DNA of 64,000 nucleotides from NCBI GenBank assembly GCA_014898425.1, contig RCSZ01000008.1, forward strand, positions 507,501-571,500. The letters are read 5' to 3'. Positions 1-10,700 of the stretch are shown piece by piece. The stretch comes from Botryotinia globosa (lineage: Eukaryota > Ascomycota > Leotiomycetes > Helotiales > Sclerotiniaceae). Position 1 is the stretch's first letter; every line of letters starts with the position of its first letter. The notes under the pieces are model-generated. The model did not search any database. It was not told where the DNA came from and worked only from the letters and a program-made list of their open reading frames with translations. Both the position numbers and the translations under genes were made by a program.

Positions 1-3000
1 TCCTTCTCCTCATTCTCAGCTCTCATCTTCAAAATCTTCGCCAAAGCAAACTCCATCCTCCTCTTCTTCTCCAACTCCACCCTCTCCAGCTCCCTCTCCA
101 ACTCCTCCTCCTCCTCGTCCTCCACTTCCTGCCTCGCCCTCTCATCCGCCTCAAAAATCTCTCGAAACATCCTCCTCTCCTCCACCCGTGGATTTCTCAT
201 GCCAGTCGTCGTCATGGCATGCGGATCATTCTCCGGACCCAACAGCAGCGCCCCAGGACTAATATCCTCCTCGGCCTGCAGCTGCCTTCGCTGCCCCGCC
301 TGGAACGGATTCTGCACACCCGCCGGCTCATACAAATACTGTCTATCCCCCCTGCACCAGCCCTCCAACATCTCCAACGCCGTCAACGCAACCGCCTCAT
401 CCGAACTAGCCGCCAATCTCTCCAATCTGACAATCTCCCCCTCAGCAAGCTGTCCCCGCCACCAGCGATCATCGGCATCTTCAAATCCCTGCACATGGTG
501 CGCGCGGGCCGGGAAAAGGGTGTGGATTTTCCGCCCCCGCGTGTGGTGATCGATGACGAAATTATATCCAATGAGACGCATCTTGATGGTGGGCGACACA
601 TCGCACAGCTGGTGGCCGCGCAGCATGTGCGCGATGCCCGCGGACCGCGTGCGGAGACCGTGGTCCCAGTCCCAGGCCGAGCCCATGGTGCTGTCGAGGG
701 CGTCTTCGAGCGCGGGCCCGTTGTATTCGTTCATGTCGGGGACGGGGCCGGGGTAGGGCATGCGCTTGGGATTGAGGCCGGCGCCCGAGGGCGCCTGTTC
801 GAGCCAGGGGGTAGAGGGGGCGCGGAAGGCGCGGTGGAAGGGCCGCCCGAGGAAGTTGGATGTGTTGGGGGCGAGGGCTTCGATTTCTTCGACCGTCGTG
901 CCTTGCAGAAGATGCGAGTGTTGATCCTGACCGCGCTTGGTAAACTTTACAGCCCCCGGGAGAGCGCAAAGGGGAGGATGACGAACCGGTCTCAGATAGC
1001 CGATGCCAGGTTTCAGATTCCGAATCCTGTCCTCCTGGCGCTTTTGCTCTTCGACGCGTTTCTTTTCTTCCTCGAGGATTTTCGTCTCCTCGCTTGCCGC
1101 TTCTCCTCCCACACCCTGCCATCCCGGTGGCTCCCAGACGGCTTCTTCGCGCGGTCCCAAGTCCTCAAACTGGGGTGTGGAGCCTGCGCTTCGTATGCTC
1201 GGGGCTCGCTCGCTGCCGATATCCATGCTGCTCTTTTTTCTGTTCTTTTCCGTCTTCTCAAATATGGCTTGATCTCTCTTCTCTATCTCGGCCTTGGCCT
1301 CTGCCTCCGCTGCAACTCTCTGCCGCTCCCCCTCCCAGTATTTCGCCGTGATCGCGGCAGCCTTGGCCGCTTCGCGTTCATAGTGAGACAAAGGAAGGGA
1401 AACCGATTCGGTGCTAGAATGAGTAGTTGCAGAAGAAGGAGAAGAAGAAGGGACTTGGAATCCGGTGTGCGGCTTAGGAGTAGGTTTCGGCTCTGGGATA
1501 TTAGCATCTGGTTCCGCAACATCCGGTTTCTCAGAAGAAACATCAGACGCGGGGGGATGTACCTCGATAGCCACCCCAGCATCCGGACGCATGGGAAAAG
1601 AATCCGGAGAGACTGATTTTCTGCTCGATGGTTTTGCTGAAGAAGGGTGGGGAAGACTGACCTTTGTAGAAGAAGGCGCATCTGAAAATCCGACATCGAC
1701 GCCGAATTGTGTGAGGTCCACTGGTATCGGGACCTCGGCTTCTGGTTTCTTCTCTCCAGGACGCTCATCCGGTTTCTCAGGAGGATTCGGATTCGGATTG
1801 AAAGGATCGAAACGACCGGATTTCGAAGACGGAGATGATGTGGGTGATGGTGAAGATATGACACCTTCTCCATCATCATCATCATCTTCATCATCGACAC
1901 GAATAGATGTAACGACATACTCGCTCGGAGCCTGCGTATACCAATGATTGAAAACTCCGTTTTGCAACCACCTACCTTTTCGATTCTGATAGTACAGAGC
2001 CGGACCGTCGAGTTTCAAAACCCGCAGGAAATCCACCAAGCCACACCAGTCCTCTCCAAAAACAGGTCGATACATAACCCCACCGGGTTCATACCTACCT
2101 CTCCCCGTAATCCTCTGATCTCTCTCTCCCCTCTCCCACTTCTCCTCCTTCACTCTGGAGAGCAACTCCCCAAAGGTCCACGGATCAGGACTCCTCGCGT
2201 ACGCCACCAACCCCACCAAAACCCTCACCCAATTCCCCACCACCTCCGCATCCAACGATCCCGCATGTCCCCGAAACTCAATCGTATCGGGCTCACAGCT
2301 ATCGCGCGGCCTCGTCTCCGTCCCCATGCGATCAAAGTTCCACGCGGTTTTATGTCCCACGAACGAATGGGTGCCTGCAGCCCCCTCGCTCGCCACACAC
2401 GTCCAAAAAGCATCTCTGCTTTCGCACGCGAGCAGCGTCGCGACAGTCTCGAGCACGCGCGGGGATCTCCTATGATCCTGCTGATACTTCCATTGGAAAT
2501 ACGTGTTTCCGCGGAACGAAACACAGTGATCGTTGCGGGAATCGATGCGATGCTCCGGATGGATGGAATCGAATTGGGGCTCGAAAGCCTGGATCATGGC
2601 GCCCAGACGACGGAGGTGCGGGAGAGTGAATCCCTGCGTGCCGTAGCCGATGTGGACGTGGAGACCGCACGATTCGTTGACGGTGACGAGGTAATTCCTG
2701 CGCATGATTTTGCAGAAATCGGCGACGTCGCGCAGCGCATCTTCCGAGTGGTAGTATGCGGGCGTGCGGACTTCGATGGGGTAGTAGGTGTACGCTTGCC
2801 AGTCGGCGTAGGCTTTCTTGTGGCGACGCTGAGGGGGTTTGGGAGGCGTGATGGAGCCGTCTCCGGTGACTTCCCACATGGCGAAATTGGAATGGGCTTT
2901 TCCGGGTTCGGTGGGGAGACCGATGGAGGCGAGACTGCGTTTGATGTGTGCGTAGATGGACCATTCGTTGGCCCAGTCTTCTTTTCCGACGGGGATGTGG

Positions 3001-3179
3001 AAGTAGGCTGGTGCGTTATCTGCGGGGGTGGAGGGGAAGTAGACGGTTCGTGGATCCGAGGGGTTGGGGTTTGCGATGGAGGGTTTAGCGAGAACCGCGA
3101 TGAGGAATTCGAATTCGATTCCGAAGGAGGGGGTGTCGGGTGACACCGGGGTCTTCTCGGGAACGTGTACGATATTCAT
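1..3179 (-). CDS. Amidoligase-family protein, 3' end beyond the window
   Basis: The minus frame is open from the ATG at 3179 to the left edge, giving at least 1059 residues without an intron. Residues about 19-330 match the putative amidoligase family (Amidoligase_2, ATP-grasp/glutamine-synthetase-like fold thought to form amide bonds). Visible signatures are FGIEFEF (19-25), WEVTGDGSI (102-110), PIEVRTP (134-140), NESCGLHVHIGYG (about 165-177) and IEFRGHAGSLD further on. After about residue 440 comes a long acidic, proline/serine-rich low-complexity stretch, then Lys/Glu-rich coiled coil, a second ordered-looking stretch (encoded near 540-900), and another Glu/Arg-rich coiled coil at the left edge. 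The family is known in bacteria and fungi, but the substrate in fungi is not known to me. The start is the first ATG before the conserved motif. The family call is firm; the role is unknown. Confidence 0.85.
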   Translation of the reverse strand, partial: MNIVHVPEKTPVSPDTPSFGIEFEFLIAVLAKPSIANPNPSDPRTVYFPSTPADNAPAYFHIPVGKEDWANEWSIYAHIKRSLASIGLPTEPGKAHSNFAMWEVTGDGSITPPKPPQRRHKKAYADWQAYTYYPIEVRTPAYYHSEDALRDVADFCKIMRRNYLVTVNESCGLHVHIGYGTQGFTLPHLRRLGAMIQAFEPQFDSIHPEHRIDSRNDHCVSFRGNTYFQWKYQQDHRRSPRVLETVATLLACESRDAFWTCVASEGAAGTHSFVGHKTAWNFDRMGTETRPRDSCEPDTIEFRGHAGSLDAEVVGNWVRVLVGLVAYARSPDPWTFGELLSRVKEEKWERGERDQRITGRGRYEPGGVMYRPVFGEDWCGLVDFLRVLKLDGPALYYQNRKGRWLQNGVFNHWYTQAPSEYVVTSIRVDDEDDDDDGEGVISSPSPTSSPSSKSGRFDPFNPNPNPPEKPDERPGEKKPEAEVPIPVDLTQFGVDVGFSDAPSSTKVSLPHPSSAKPSSRKSVSPDSFPMRPDAGVAIEVHPPASDVSSEKPDVAEPDANIPEPKPTPKPHTGFQVPSSSPSSATTHSSTESVSLPLSHYEREAAKAAAITAKYWEGERQRVAAEAEAKAEIEKRDQAIFEKTEKNRKKSSMDIGSERAPSIRSAGSTPQFEDLGPREEAVWEPPGWQGVGGEAASEETKILEEEKKRVEEQKRQEDRIRNLKPGIGYLRPVRHPPLCALPGAVKFTKRGQDQHSHLLQGTTVEEIEALAPNTSNFLGRPFHRAFRAPSTPWLEQAPSGAGLNPKRMPYPGPVPDMNEYNGPALEDALDSTMGSAWDWDHGLRTRSAGIAHMLRGHQLCDVSPTIKMRLIGYNFVIDHHTRGRKIHTLFPARAHHVQGFEDADDRWWRGQLAEGEIVRLERLAASSDEAVALTALEMLEGWCRGDRQYLYEPAGVQNPFQAGQRRQLQAEEDISPGALLLGPENDPHAMTTTGMRNPRVEERRMFREIFEADERARQEVEDEEEEELERELERVELEKKRRMEFALAKILKMRAENEEK

Positions 3180-4932
3180 TTTGGCTTGGTTTATATCTCT
3201 CTCAATGTGTATGTGTTGTAATGATCAATCTGTCGATCGGTATATCTATATGTGATGTGAGTAGATGAACTAGAATGTGAACTTACTAGTACGAATTGTA
3301 AAATGTAGAATAGACCAGCTACTTGTAATTTCAGTTATAGCGTTGAGGGATTCAGTTCAATCGATAGAAAGTTATAATAGAATGCTTGCGTGAAGTTTTC
3401 TTGAATTCTTGAGTGAAGGAGGGGGGACAGTAAGAGTTTAAGTACTCGAATGAAGATGATGAAGACAATAGGTTTGTGAGGAGCGGATAAAGATATGGAT
3501 GAGGGATAAAAGAGAGAGGAAACAAGATGAAAGATCAATAGGCATTCATTATTGATAGACAAAGGTATTACCAGGAACAAGAGATCTATCACTCACTAGA
3601 GGAAGATGAAGAACTTTCTCTTGTCAATGGACAAAGACATCAACACAAAGAATCAACCCTACATATCACTCCCTCTTCAAAGAACAAAAAACACGCAAAG
3701 AACAAGAAACCCGAGGAGAGAAACCCCCACGGCAATCACTAACCCTCATACTTCATCTTTCATCCCATCATCAAACACCTCAACTATTTCAACCCCCTCA
3801 ATCTCTTCAACGACTCCCCAAGACAACCCCACATATAATTCTTTCCACCCCAAGATTCCCCCTTCCCGAAATCCAACTTCCGCTCCATGCTCAACACCTC
3901 AATCTCTACCATCCAAAATCTAACAACTCAACCCCCCTCCCCCCCCCCCCCCCCCCCCCCAAAAATCTCCTAACATTAAACAACTCCCCACAAACGATTC
4001 TCTCCTTTCAAATCCTCTCCTTCCCCTATCCCTATCCCCATCTCAACCATGAAATCTTCTAGCGATTTCAATCCCACCCCCACCCCCCCTTCATCTCAAT
4101 CTCTCTACCCACTCTACAAAACCCCCCTTACCCCTTTCGTTTCCAATTCTCTTCTTCTCTCAATCTAGATCCCTAGCATCGAAGAAAACAAAAACAAAAT
4201 TCTCTGATAACCAAAAACTCCCCCCCAAACAACCCTCTTTTCAATCCTCAATCTCTCATGCCCTCACTCAATGACTCAACAACTTCGCCTCCCCCACTCC
4301 CGTATGTACTTGTAGAATACAACGACTCTCTGTAGGAAGACAGTAGAATCGATGAGAACAAAGAGATCAATGGAAAGTATATTTCAAGATTTTACCCAGA
4401 TTTTGTTGAACACACTTGTCTACCATCATCATCACAATCCTAGACTTCATAGAATAAACAAAACATAGCCTCACTCAAGCCAAAAAGGTAATCAAAATTT
4501 TCTGACACGCACAATCGCATTATTGTATATACCATGCTATGCTGCGCCAGTATATGAATATGGTATGTATTGAAGTCGAGCTCAATCAGCTACCATTCTC
4601 CCATCTCATCTCAATCATTAATCATCCCCCCTTGACCGTTATTAAAATATCTGCTATAATAAAACTAGCAGCTCAGCCACTTCTTACATGCCTTCAAAGA
4701 CATTTAATGGATATCAATCGATGTAGAAACGTGAAAACCACGAGCCATAAACACCAATGCTAATCAGAAAAAGAGAAGACCACAAAAACACGCGCTAAAA
4801 ACAAAAACAATGGGGTGGAAGCGTAAAAATTATACACATCATCATCGGATGATTCAAAAAAGAACTCATGCTCTTTGTAAAGATACAAAGATCAATGTAA
4901 TTATTCCCAAATCCATCGTCCGAACTTCCTTT
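3180..4932. other. Gene-free stretch, strongly G-poor on the plus strand
   Basis: No convincing coding exon was found. From about 3600 to 4320 the plus strand is almost only A, C and T, with CCCC-rich blocks and very few G. It lies upstream of the minus-strand amidoligase gene and so probably holds its promoter and 5' leader. Short frames here are low-complexity Pro/Ser/Thr/Asn readings without domains. Confidence 0.6.
3939..3960. repeat. Homopolymer of 22 C
   Basis: An uninterrupted run of 22 C follows CCCCCCT, so the minus strand has a 22-G run. It sits in the G-poor tract upstream of the amidoligase gene. The exact length is prone to sequencing error. Confidence 0.95.
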
Positions 4933-5649
4933 TTAAAGCATCAAACCAAAGACAGCAGCAACACCTGCCGCGAAAATACCGGTACCATATTCACGACCAA
5001 TGTTCAAAGCTGAAGCGGCGGCAGAAGAGGTGGCGGCGGCGGAAGCGCTGGTAGTGGACGCAGTGGAAGTACCAGTGGCGGTTGCGGAGGCAGTCGAACT
5101 TGCGGAAGTGGTGGCAGGAGCGGTGTAGTTATCGGGGTCCAATTTACCGCAGTTCTTTGCTTCGGTCTCCCTGCAAAGCTTTTGCGCGGCGGCATCGTTC
5201 TCACCTGCGGCAATGCAGTTGGCGAAGATGGTTTCGCAGATGTAGGTTGGCAAGGTTTGTCTGTAGTATTGAAGACCTGGAGTGGATCCGTTGGAGGAAC
5301 ATGTGCAGGTGAAGTTCAAGGAATTCTAACGAGAATGTGAAGTCAGTATGTGTGAATTATTCAAGTGAGCATCGAGCAAGGAATCTTGTAATGATGAATG
5401 TTACTTACAGTGTCACAGATATTGGCATCGACTGCACCACTACATAAAGTGCCACAAGTGTTGATCTCGGCGGTACACCATTGAGCTGTAATTTTTTCAT
5501 CAGTACACGTTGATTTTGAATGTCATAGATGCAAGAGCGAACTCACATCTTGTAGGGGCATCGATAGTGTTTGGATCAATGGTATCGTTGGAAGATTGAG
5601 CTGCAACGAGAGCAACGATGCTAAGACCGACAATTGACTTGAGATACAT
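4933..5649 (-). CDS. GPI-anchored surface protein, DUF7707-like
   Basis: Three exons: 5547-5649, 5409-5485 and 4933-5325, with introns GTGAGT...CAG and GTAAGT...TAG; phases agree and give about 190 aa. The N-terminus MYLKSIVGLSIVALVAAQ is a signal peptide. The next about 100 residues carry regularly spaced cysteines (WCTAEINTCGTLC, ANICDT, FTCTCSSN, YICETIFANC, KLCRE, NCGKL), the pattern of the fungal DUF7707 family. A Ser/Ala/Thr-rich linker and a C-terminal hydrophobic tail ending GVAAVFGLML follow, typical of a GPI-addition signal. I infer a cell-wall or plasma-membrane protein; no enzymatic function is known to me. The stop is TAA at 4933-4935. Confidence 0.82.
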
Positions 5650-6318
5650 CTTGATGGAGGTGGTGGGCTTTTGTTGAGAGGGAACAAAGTTGATTATTAA
5701 GTATTCGTGGAAAGGTTGACGATTGAGAGATTGAAGTTATTCGGAGAAGTTTTTATTTTGACGATTGAGAGAGAATATGGATTGTTGAGATTTATTAGAA
5801 AAAGATGGAGGAGGAGGAGGAGGAGGAGGAAGGGAAGAAGAACTGGAGATGGGGAAGGGGATGGAGATGGAATTTATTTATTAATTAATCAATTAATTAG
5901 GGAAGGTGGTTGGGGTGCAATATTTGAATTTATCGTGGTGAAAAGGTATTGGCACTGGTAGGAAGGAGAAAGAGAAAGAGAAAGGGAAAGAGGTGAAAGT
6001 GAATAAATAAAAACGCACTAGGTAGTAAGTAGTAATAATAATGATAATTATAATATTGGCACTGGGTAAATACCAATGGGCAATGGGCAATGAGCAATGG
6101 GCAAAATTCAAAAGGTAAAAAGAGACGAAAGAGGTTAGCATGGGAGAATACTAGGGATGAAATAGGTGCAAAGCGGGAAAGCCATGATCGAATTGGGTTA
6201 GACGATGGGTCACCTGGTAGAATGAATTAATGAGGTAGACTAGATGACTAACCTAACTGAGATAAGGTTAGCTCGTCAATCTATTCGGATTCCCTCCACG
6301 TCCATCCCTACTCGTGGA

Positions 6319-6371
6319 TTGAATTGAATTGAATTGAATTGTATTGAATTGTATTGAATTGTATTGCATTG
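6319..6371. repeat. TTGAA/TTGTA pentanucleotide tandem repeat
   Basis: Successive TTGAA units pass into alternating TTGTA/TTGAA units over about 50 bp, an imperfect microsatellite in the gene-poor tract. Confidence 0.9.
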
Positions 6372-6567
6372 ATTCTCTACCAACTACATAGTACCAAGGA
6401 TACCTTTCTACCAGCTATGTTGCCAAGCTTATCTACTAGGGACGGTCACACGTTCTTGACCACCTTTGAACCAATCAACCAATCAACCACCCGGGTATCT
6501 CTTCTCTCTTCTCTCTTCTAGTATTGATTAAAGTGGACCGATGTGAACATGGACAACATAAGTCCAT

Positions 6568-6571
<4 letters not shown>

Positions 6572-6603
<32 letters not shown>
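6572..6603. repeat. CTACTTT heptanucleotide tandem repeat
   Basis: Four copies of CTACTTT in tandem, in the gene-poor tract. Confidence 0.9.
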
Positions 6604-6604
<1 letters not shown>

Positions 6605-7050
6605 TAACAAGTCATTTTTCCTTTCATTCTTATCGGAAATGAATAATCGCCCGCCCTAAGAAGCGTTTTGTCTTATTCCTTCCTCTATTGAAGTCGTGCG
6701 TGCGTGCGTGCGCGTTTGATTTTGATGAATGTGAAATGGTAAGAGAGTGAGTGATCCTTCAGCTTGATGACGCTTCGCTCCGATGATCAGATCTGATAGA
6801 ATCTGTACTCTGTACTCTGTACGATGGATGTATTCAGTATTTTGTGTACATCTACTATCCAGCATCCGTTGTAATTGGCGTATTAAGAGCAATTCGTACA
6901 TTTTCACTGAAAGCATCCGGGAAGCTGCTCACGGCAATTGTGGCTACTCGAAGCTAATACAAATTTGGTTAGATGGTAAATATCCACTTCTTCGCCACGG
7001 TTACTCCGACCCCGACTCCATTGGATACACCTTTTCTCTCTCTGTTTACA

Positions 7051-7125
7051 TCCGACATCCGACTTCCGACTTCCGACTTCCGACTTCCGACTTCCGACAT
7101 CTCACATCTCACATCTCACATCTCT
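7051..7125. repeat. Double heptamer microsatellite TTCCGAC then ATCTCAC
   Basis: About five TTCCGAC-type units are followed directly by about four ATCTCAC units, with a mixed unit (CATCCGAC) at the left. The second unit could have arisen from the first by slippage and substitution. Confidence 0.9.
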
Positions 7126-10100
7126 TCAAGGCACAACAGTGACAACACAAAGTCAAAGTCACAAAGCGTCCAAATAAATCCACAAAAGGATGAAATGTCA
7201 TTAAATTCGTCCCTTCCGTATTTTATCATCAATGAATTTGAATTCTTTCCATGTTTTTACACTCTGTACTGTATCAAATACATGATATAATTCCGTTGGT
7301 CCTCTTCTGTCTCCTCTCTATTTTAAGCTACCGGTATCCTAGTACCCATACCCATCGATACATGATGCATCGTCGCTTCTACCTCGTATGAACTCCTTCC
7401 CTTGGAAGCTCCTGCTGCTCCACTCAAGCTTCAATTCTTCACCAAGATCATGCTTCCCTTCATTTCTAGCCAATATGTACCCGTTTCGCCTTTTCCTTAC
7501 TCTGTCAACTGAACGCTCCCCAAATCTACATCGATCGTCAAACAATCTGCATAACAATATCATTCATCTCAAACCTTCCAAGCGAACCTAAGAATCTTCT
7601 TTCAAGTTCACGGACTACGATTTTCGTTTCCTTCGCATCAACAAGCTCGTCCCAATTGACTAAAGAGCTAGCTCAACGGACTATTTCCGTTTAGCTGGAT
7701 ACCATCTTATTAGTGTCGTCGGGCTCTTCCTCAAGACTTATTACAGTCACAGACTCACCACTGACCACTTTACTGTGTCTCCATGTCAGAAAAAATAATG
7801 CTACATAACGATTGAAAATTAGCAACACTTGGACTTTTTTCTTCGGGACCGGTAGCTCCGGATGTTCGGCGTAATCTTCGTTCATTCGTCAACGGTGAGT
7901 CAAAAATGTTGAACCTCTCGATAGAGACGAGCCAGTGCCAAGACCCACATGTGATCTACGAACTCATGATTAGGAGGTTTTTGAAATGGAAATTGCTTTT
8001 GGCGATGAGGAAAGCTCTTGGGCATCATTTCAATCTCGAATGTGTTTTGGAATTGGAGACTTTGTTCCTCTCATTCATCTTGACTTTCCTTCGATGATAC
8101 TGCGGGCTCGTGTGGACCTGAGTACGAGATATTAATTTGAGTGAACTCAATTTCTAGCGAGGCCTCTTTCTTAGACAAGTTCATGTATCAAGGGGTAGGA
8201 GGTAGTCTCCTGAATTTCGAAAACTTATCCCATCGACTGACTTAGGGTCACGTATGAATGAGATGAGAGCACCACATTGAGAAGTTTCGCCTGAAATGAC
8301 TCAAGCACAGGTAGGTCATTGTCCCTCTATCATCCGAAAATCTAACAGCCAAGGCCAATCAATAATGAAGTCTCCTGAGCAATTGGTCCAAATGCCTAGG
8401 TTTATATACTCAGATCGCTTTGCTTCCACTCCTATCTGTCGCTTTCTCCTATCAGGTCATATTTTCGGTACACCTCCTGTATTCGCAGTTTTTTTTCACA
8501 AAGTTACCCCCATACCATTCGAATTACAACACCACACCCTCTTGACTCCTTTTCCAAAAAGAATAAAAAATTCCCAGCAAGGTGTCATTCAAAGATGTTT
8601 ATTCAAAGATTTCTGGAACAACTTTGTCTTCGGCTAAATCATCCTATCCGACCTGCTGAATAGATTTGTCTTTGTGGTATTGTTCCCAACTTTGTTATTC
8701 ACCACTACACTAACTTTGATTTCAATGTTTCTTGCAAGGTTTGTCAAAGTTCAGTCTATCTTGCTTTCTGGAGATGGCGGGCGCATCATTGGGCGTGGAG
8801 GTGGACAGCAAAGAAAATCGGAGACGCAGAGGGAAGGGAAATACTGGAAGAGTGATTTAGGACTGCACGATGCGATGAGTTGATTGCTGGGAAGGATGCG
8901 CGATCGTTTGTTTGGTTTTACTCGAATCGACATCCAAAGGAAACTTGATGGAGACCGATGATGTGTAGTTCATCTCCTTGATGTGATTTTTGTGGACGAG
9001 TGATTCAGTCTGCATCTCAACGTCTATTGCTTTTGCGTTCGAAGTGTCTAATCTTTGATTGTCAATCATGGTCGATCATCCTTGATTTATCGAGAGTTCT
9101 TGAGATGGTCGATTGTGGTATTCATTGAGTTTGTCATGATTTAATCATTCAAAGTCGACATTTCACATCCGCCTCGCAATCCGCATCACAACCCTCTTTG
9201 TCCACCGCGATATAATGATCTTTGAATGGCGCGAACGAGTCGCCAGACCCAGATATTATATTATCGGTTACATTGGGAACCCCAGTTTCAAAAGACCTTT
9301 AATCTAAAGTCATCATATCCTTCATTGCCAATGAAGTCTATCATCTTGCTATCAGGTGGGCTAATGTCGCGATTACTTCGTGATCTACAATGTTCCTCGA
9401 AGGTGACGCGTTGGGAATTTCTCTAGGTATACGACAGCAACCTACCTATTTCCTTTCTGTCATTATGTGACCAGTGGAAAATTATCAGATCGATTTTTTT
9501 TCGGTAATCCTGCACATCGTATATCTTCTTTTGTTAATCACAAATTCTCTATTTATTAGGAAAATAATGCGATGTTTTTAGTCAGGATATGGAAATACTG
9601 GTCGGATAAGAACTGCGGCCAATGTCATGAAAAGAACTCTACCACGTGTGCCATAATTCACAAGTTTATGCATCATTGAGCCGCCGCTGTCTAGAACTAG
9701 GTGAGGTTTCCCACACACTAACATTCTTTCCCCAGATTTGCATAACTGAAGCATGATTATATCAACACATGCCGTGTGTGTACTAACCTTTGTGTTCTTA
9801 ATATATGAAAAATCATGTTGTCTAGAAGATTATGGACAAGGGTGAGGATGGCAAGAGGGAAGGGCGAAGCGAAAGAGAGAGACCAAGCGCAAAGCTCTGA
9901 TCATAGTTGAACTGCCAAACTCCAAGTAGGTATGCGCACTAACTAAATTCATTTACAAGTTAACCACTTCGAATAATTTGACATTTCGACAGTTTCCCAA
10001 TGACGATACTGCGGAGAAAACTTGTCATTACTTTCATATTGCAGCACTTGCTATCTAGAGTATGATTAGCAGGAGGTGGAAGGAAGTAGACCAATATAGG

Positions 10101-10700
10101 AAAGGGAGAGAAAGGTTTTGGTGAAGGAGGTTATGATGCTTTTCATCAACCATTTGGAAGAAAATAATTTCCCCGAGGTTGATGAAATTTCGAAGTATGG
10201 ACACCCCTATATTTCCCATGCTGTCATCAAATTAACGAACGTAACAACTTTTGATTGTTCGTGCGGTTTGGCAGTCTTTTCTTCTGGTTCATGGAAGAGA
10301 GTCGCTTCTGACAGGGGGGAAGGGGGGGGGGGGTAAATAACCCATGATTTTCAAACGCTCAACCGCAGCTCGGAAGCTGACTTCCGTTGTCAATATCAAT
10401 CGCCAATGAAGGTGTAGAAATCAAAGCTTAATCTATCAATCCATGTTCATCATAGTTTTGCAGCGATAACACACGGACTGACTTTACGATTTCTTTGGTA
10501 CTCGTATCGAAACTCTACTTCATACCTAGACAACAATATTTCTTACCCTCATGAGCTTCCTCATACATGTATTTCGGTGCCAATATAATTAGTCACTAGT
10601 TCAATTGATAGGATCTTAATATCATCAACGAGTATCGCTATAAAGGTGATATAAACATTCTTTCTTCAACGATCTTATCTTCACTTCCAAACCAAAAAAC

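Larger units (their letters stand above)
5650..10700. other. 5-kb gene-poor tract
   Basis: I found no gene I can support. The tract is AT-rich and holds several microsatellites. Short frames such as 7691-7885 minus (64 codons, one possible membrane helix), 8857-9069 minus (70 codons) and 8296-8637 plus (113 codons) have no recognised domain and no clear splice partners, so they are not called as genes. A G run near 10317-10335 is low complexity. Confidence 0.5.

Noticed and set aside
219..1616. Long plus-strand ORF of 465 codons
   Set aside because: It is antisense to the amidoligase ORF, low complexity and Arg/Leu-rich, with no domain. The minus frame explains the region.
562..1918. Minus-strand ORFs in other frames (562-1122, 1283-1918)
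   Set aside because: Arg/Pro/His-rich shadow frames of the amidoligase gene.
1944..3143. Plus-strand ORF of 399 codons
   Set aside because: Antisense to the amidoligase domain, whose conserved motifs are on the minus strand.
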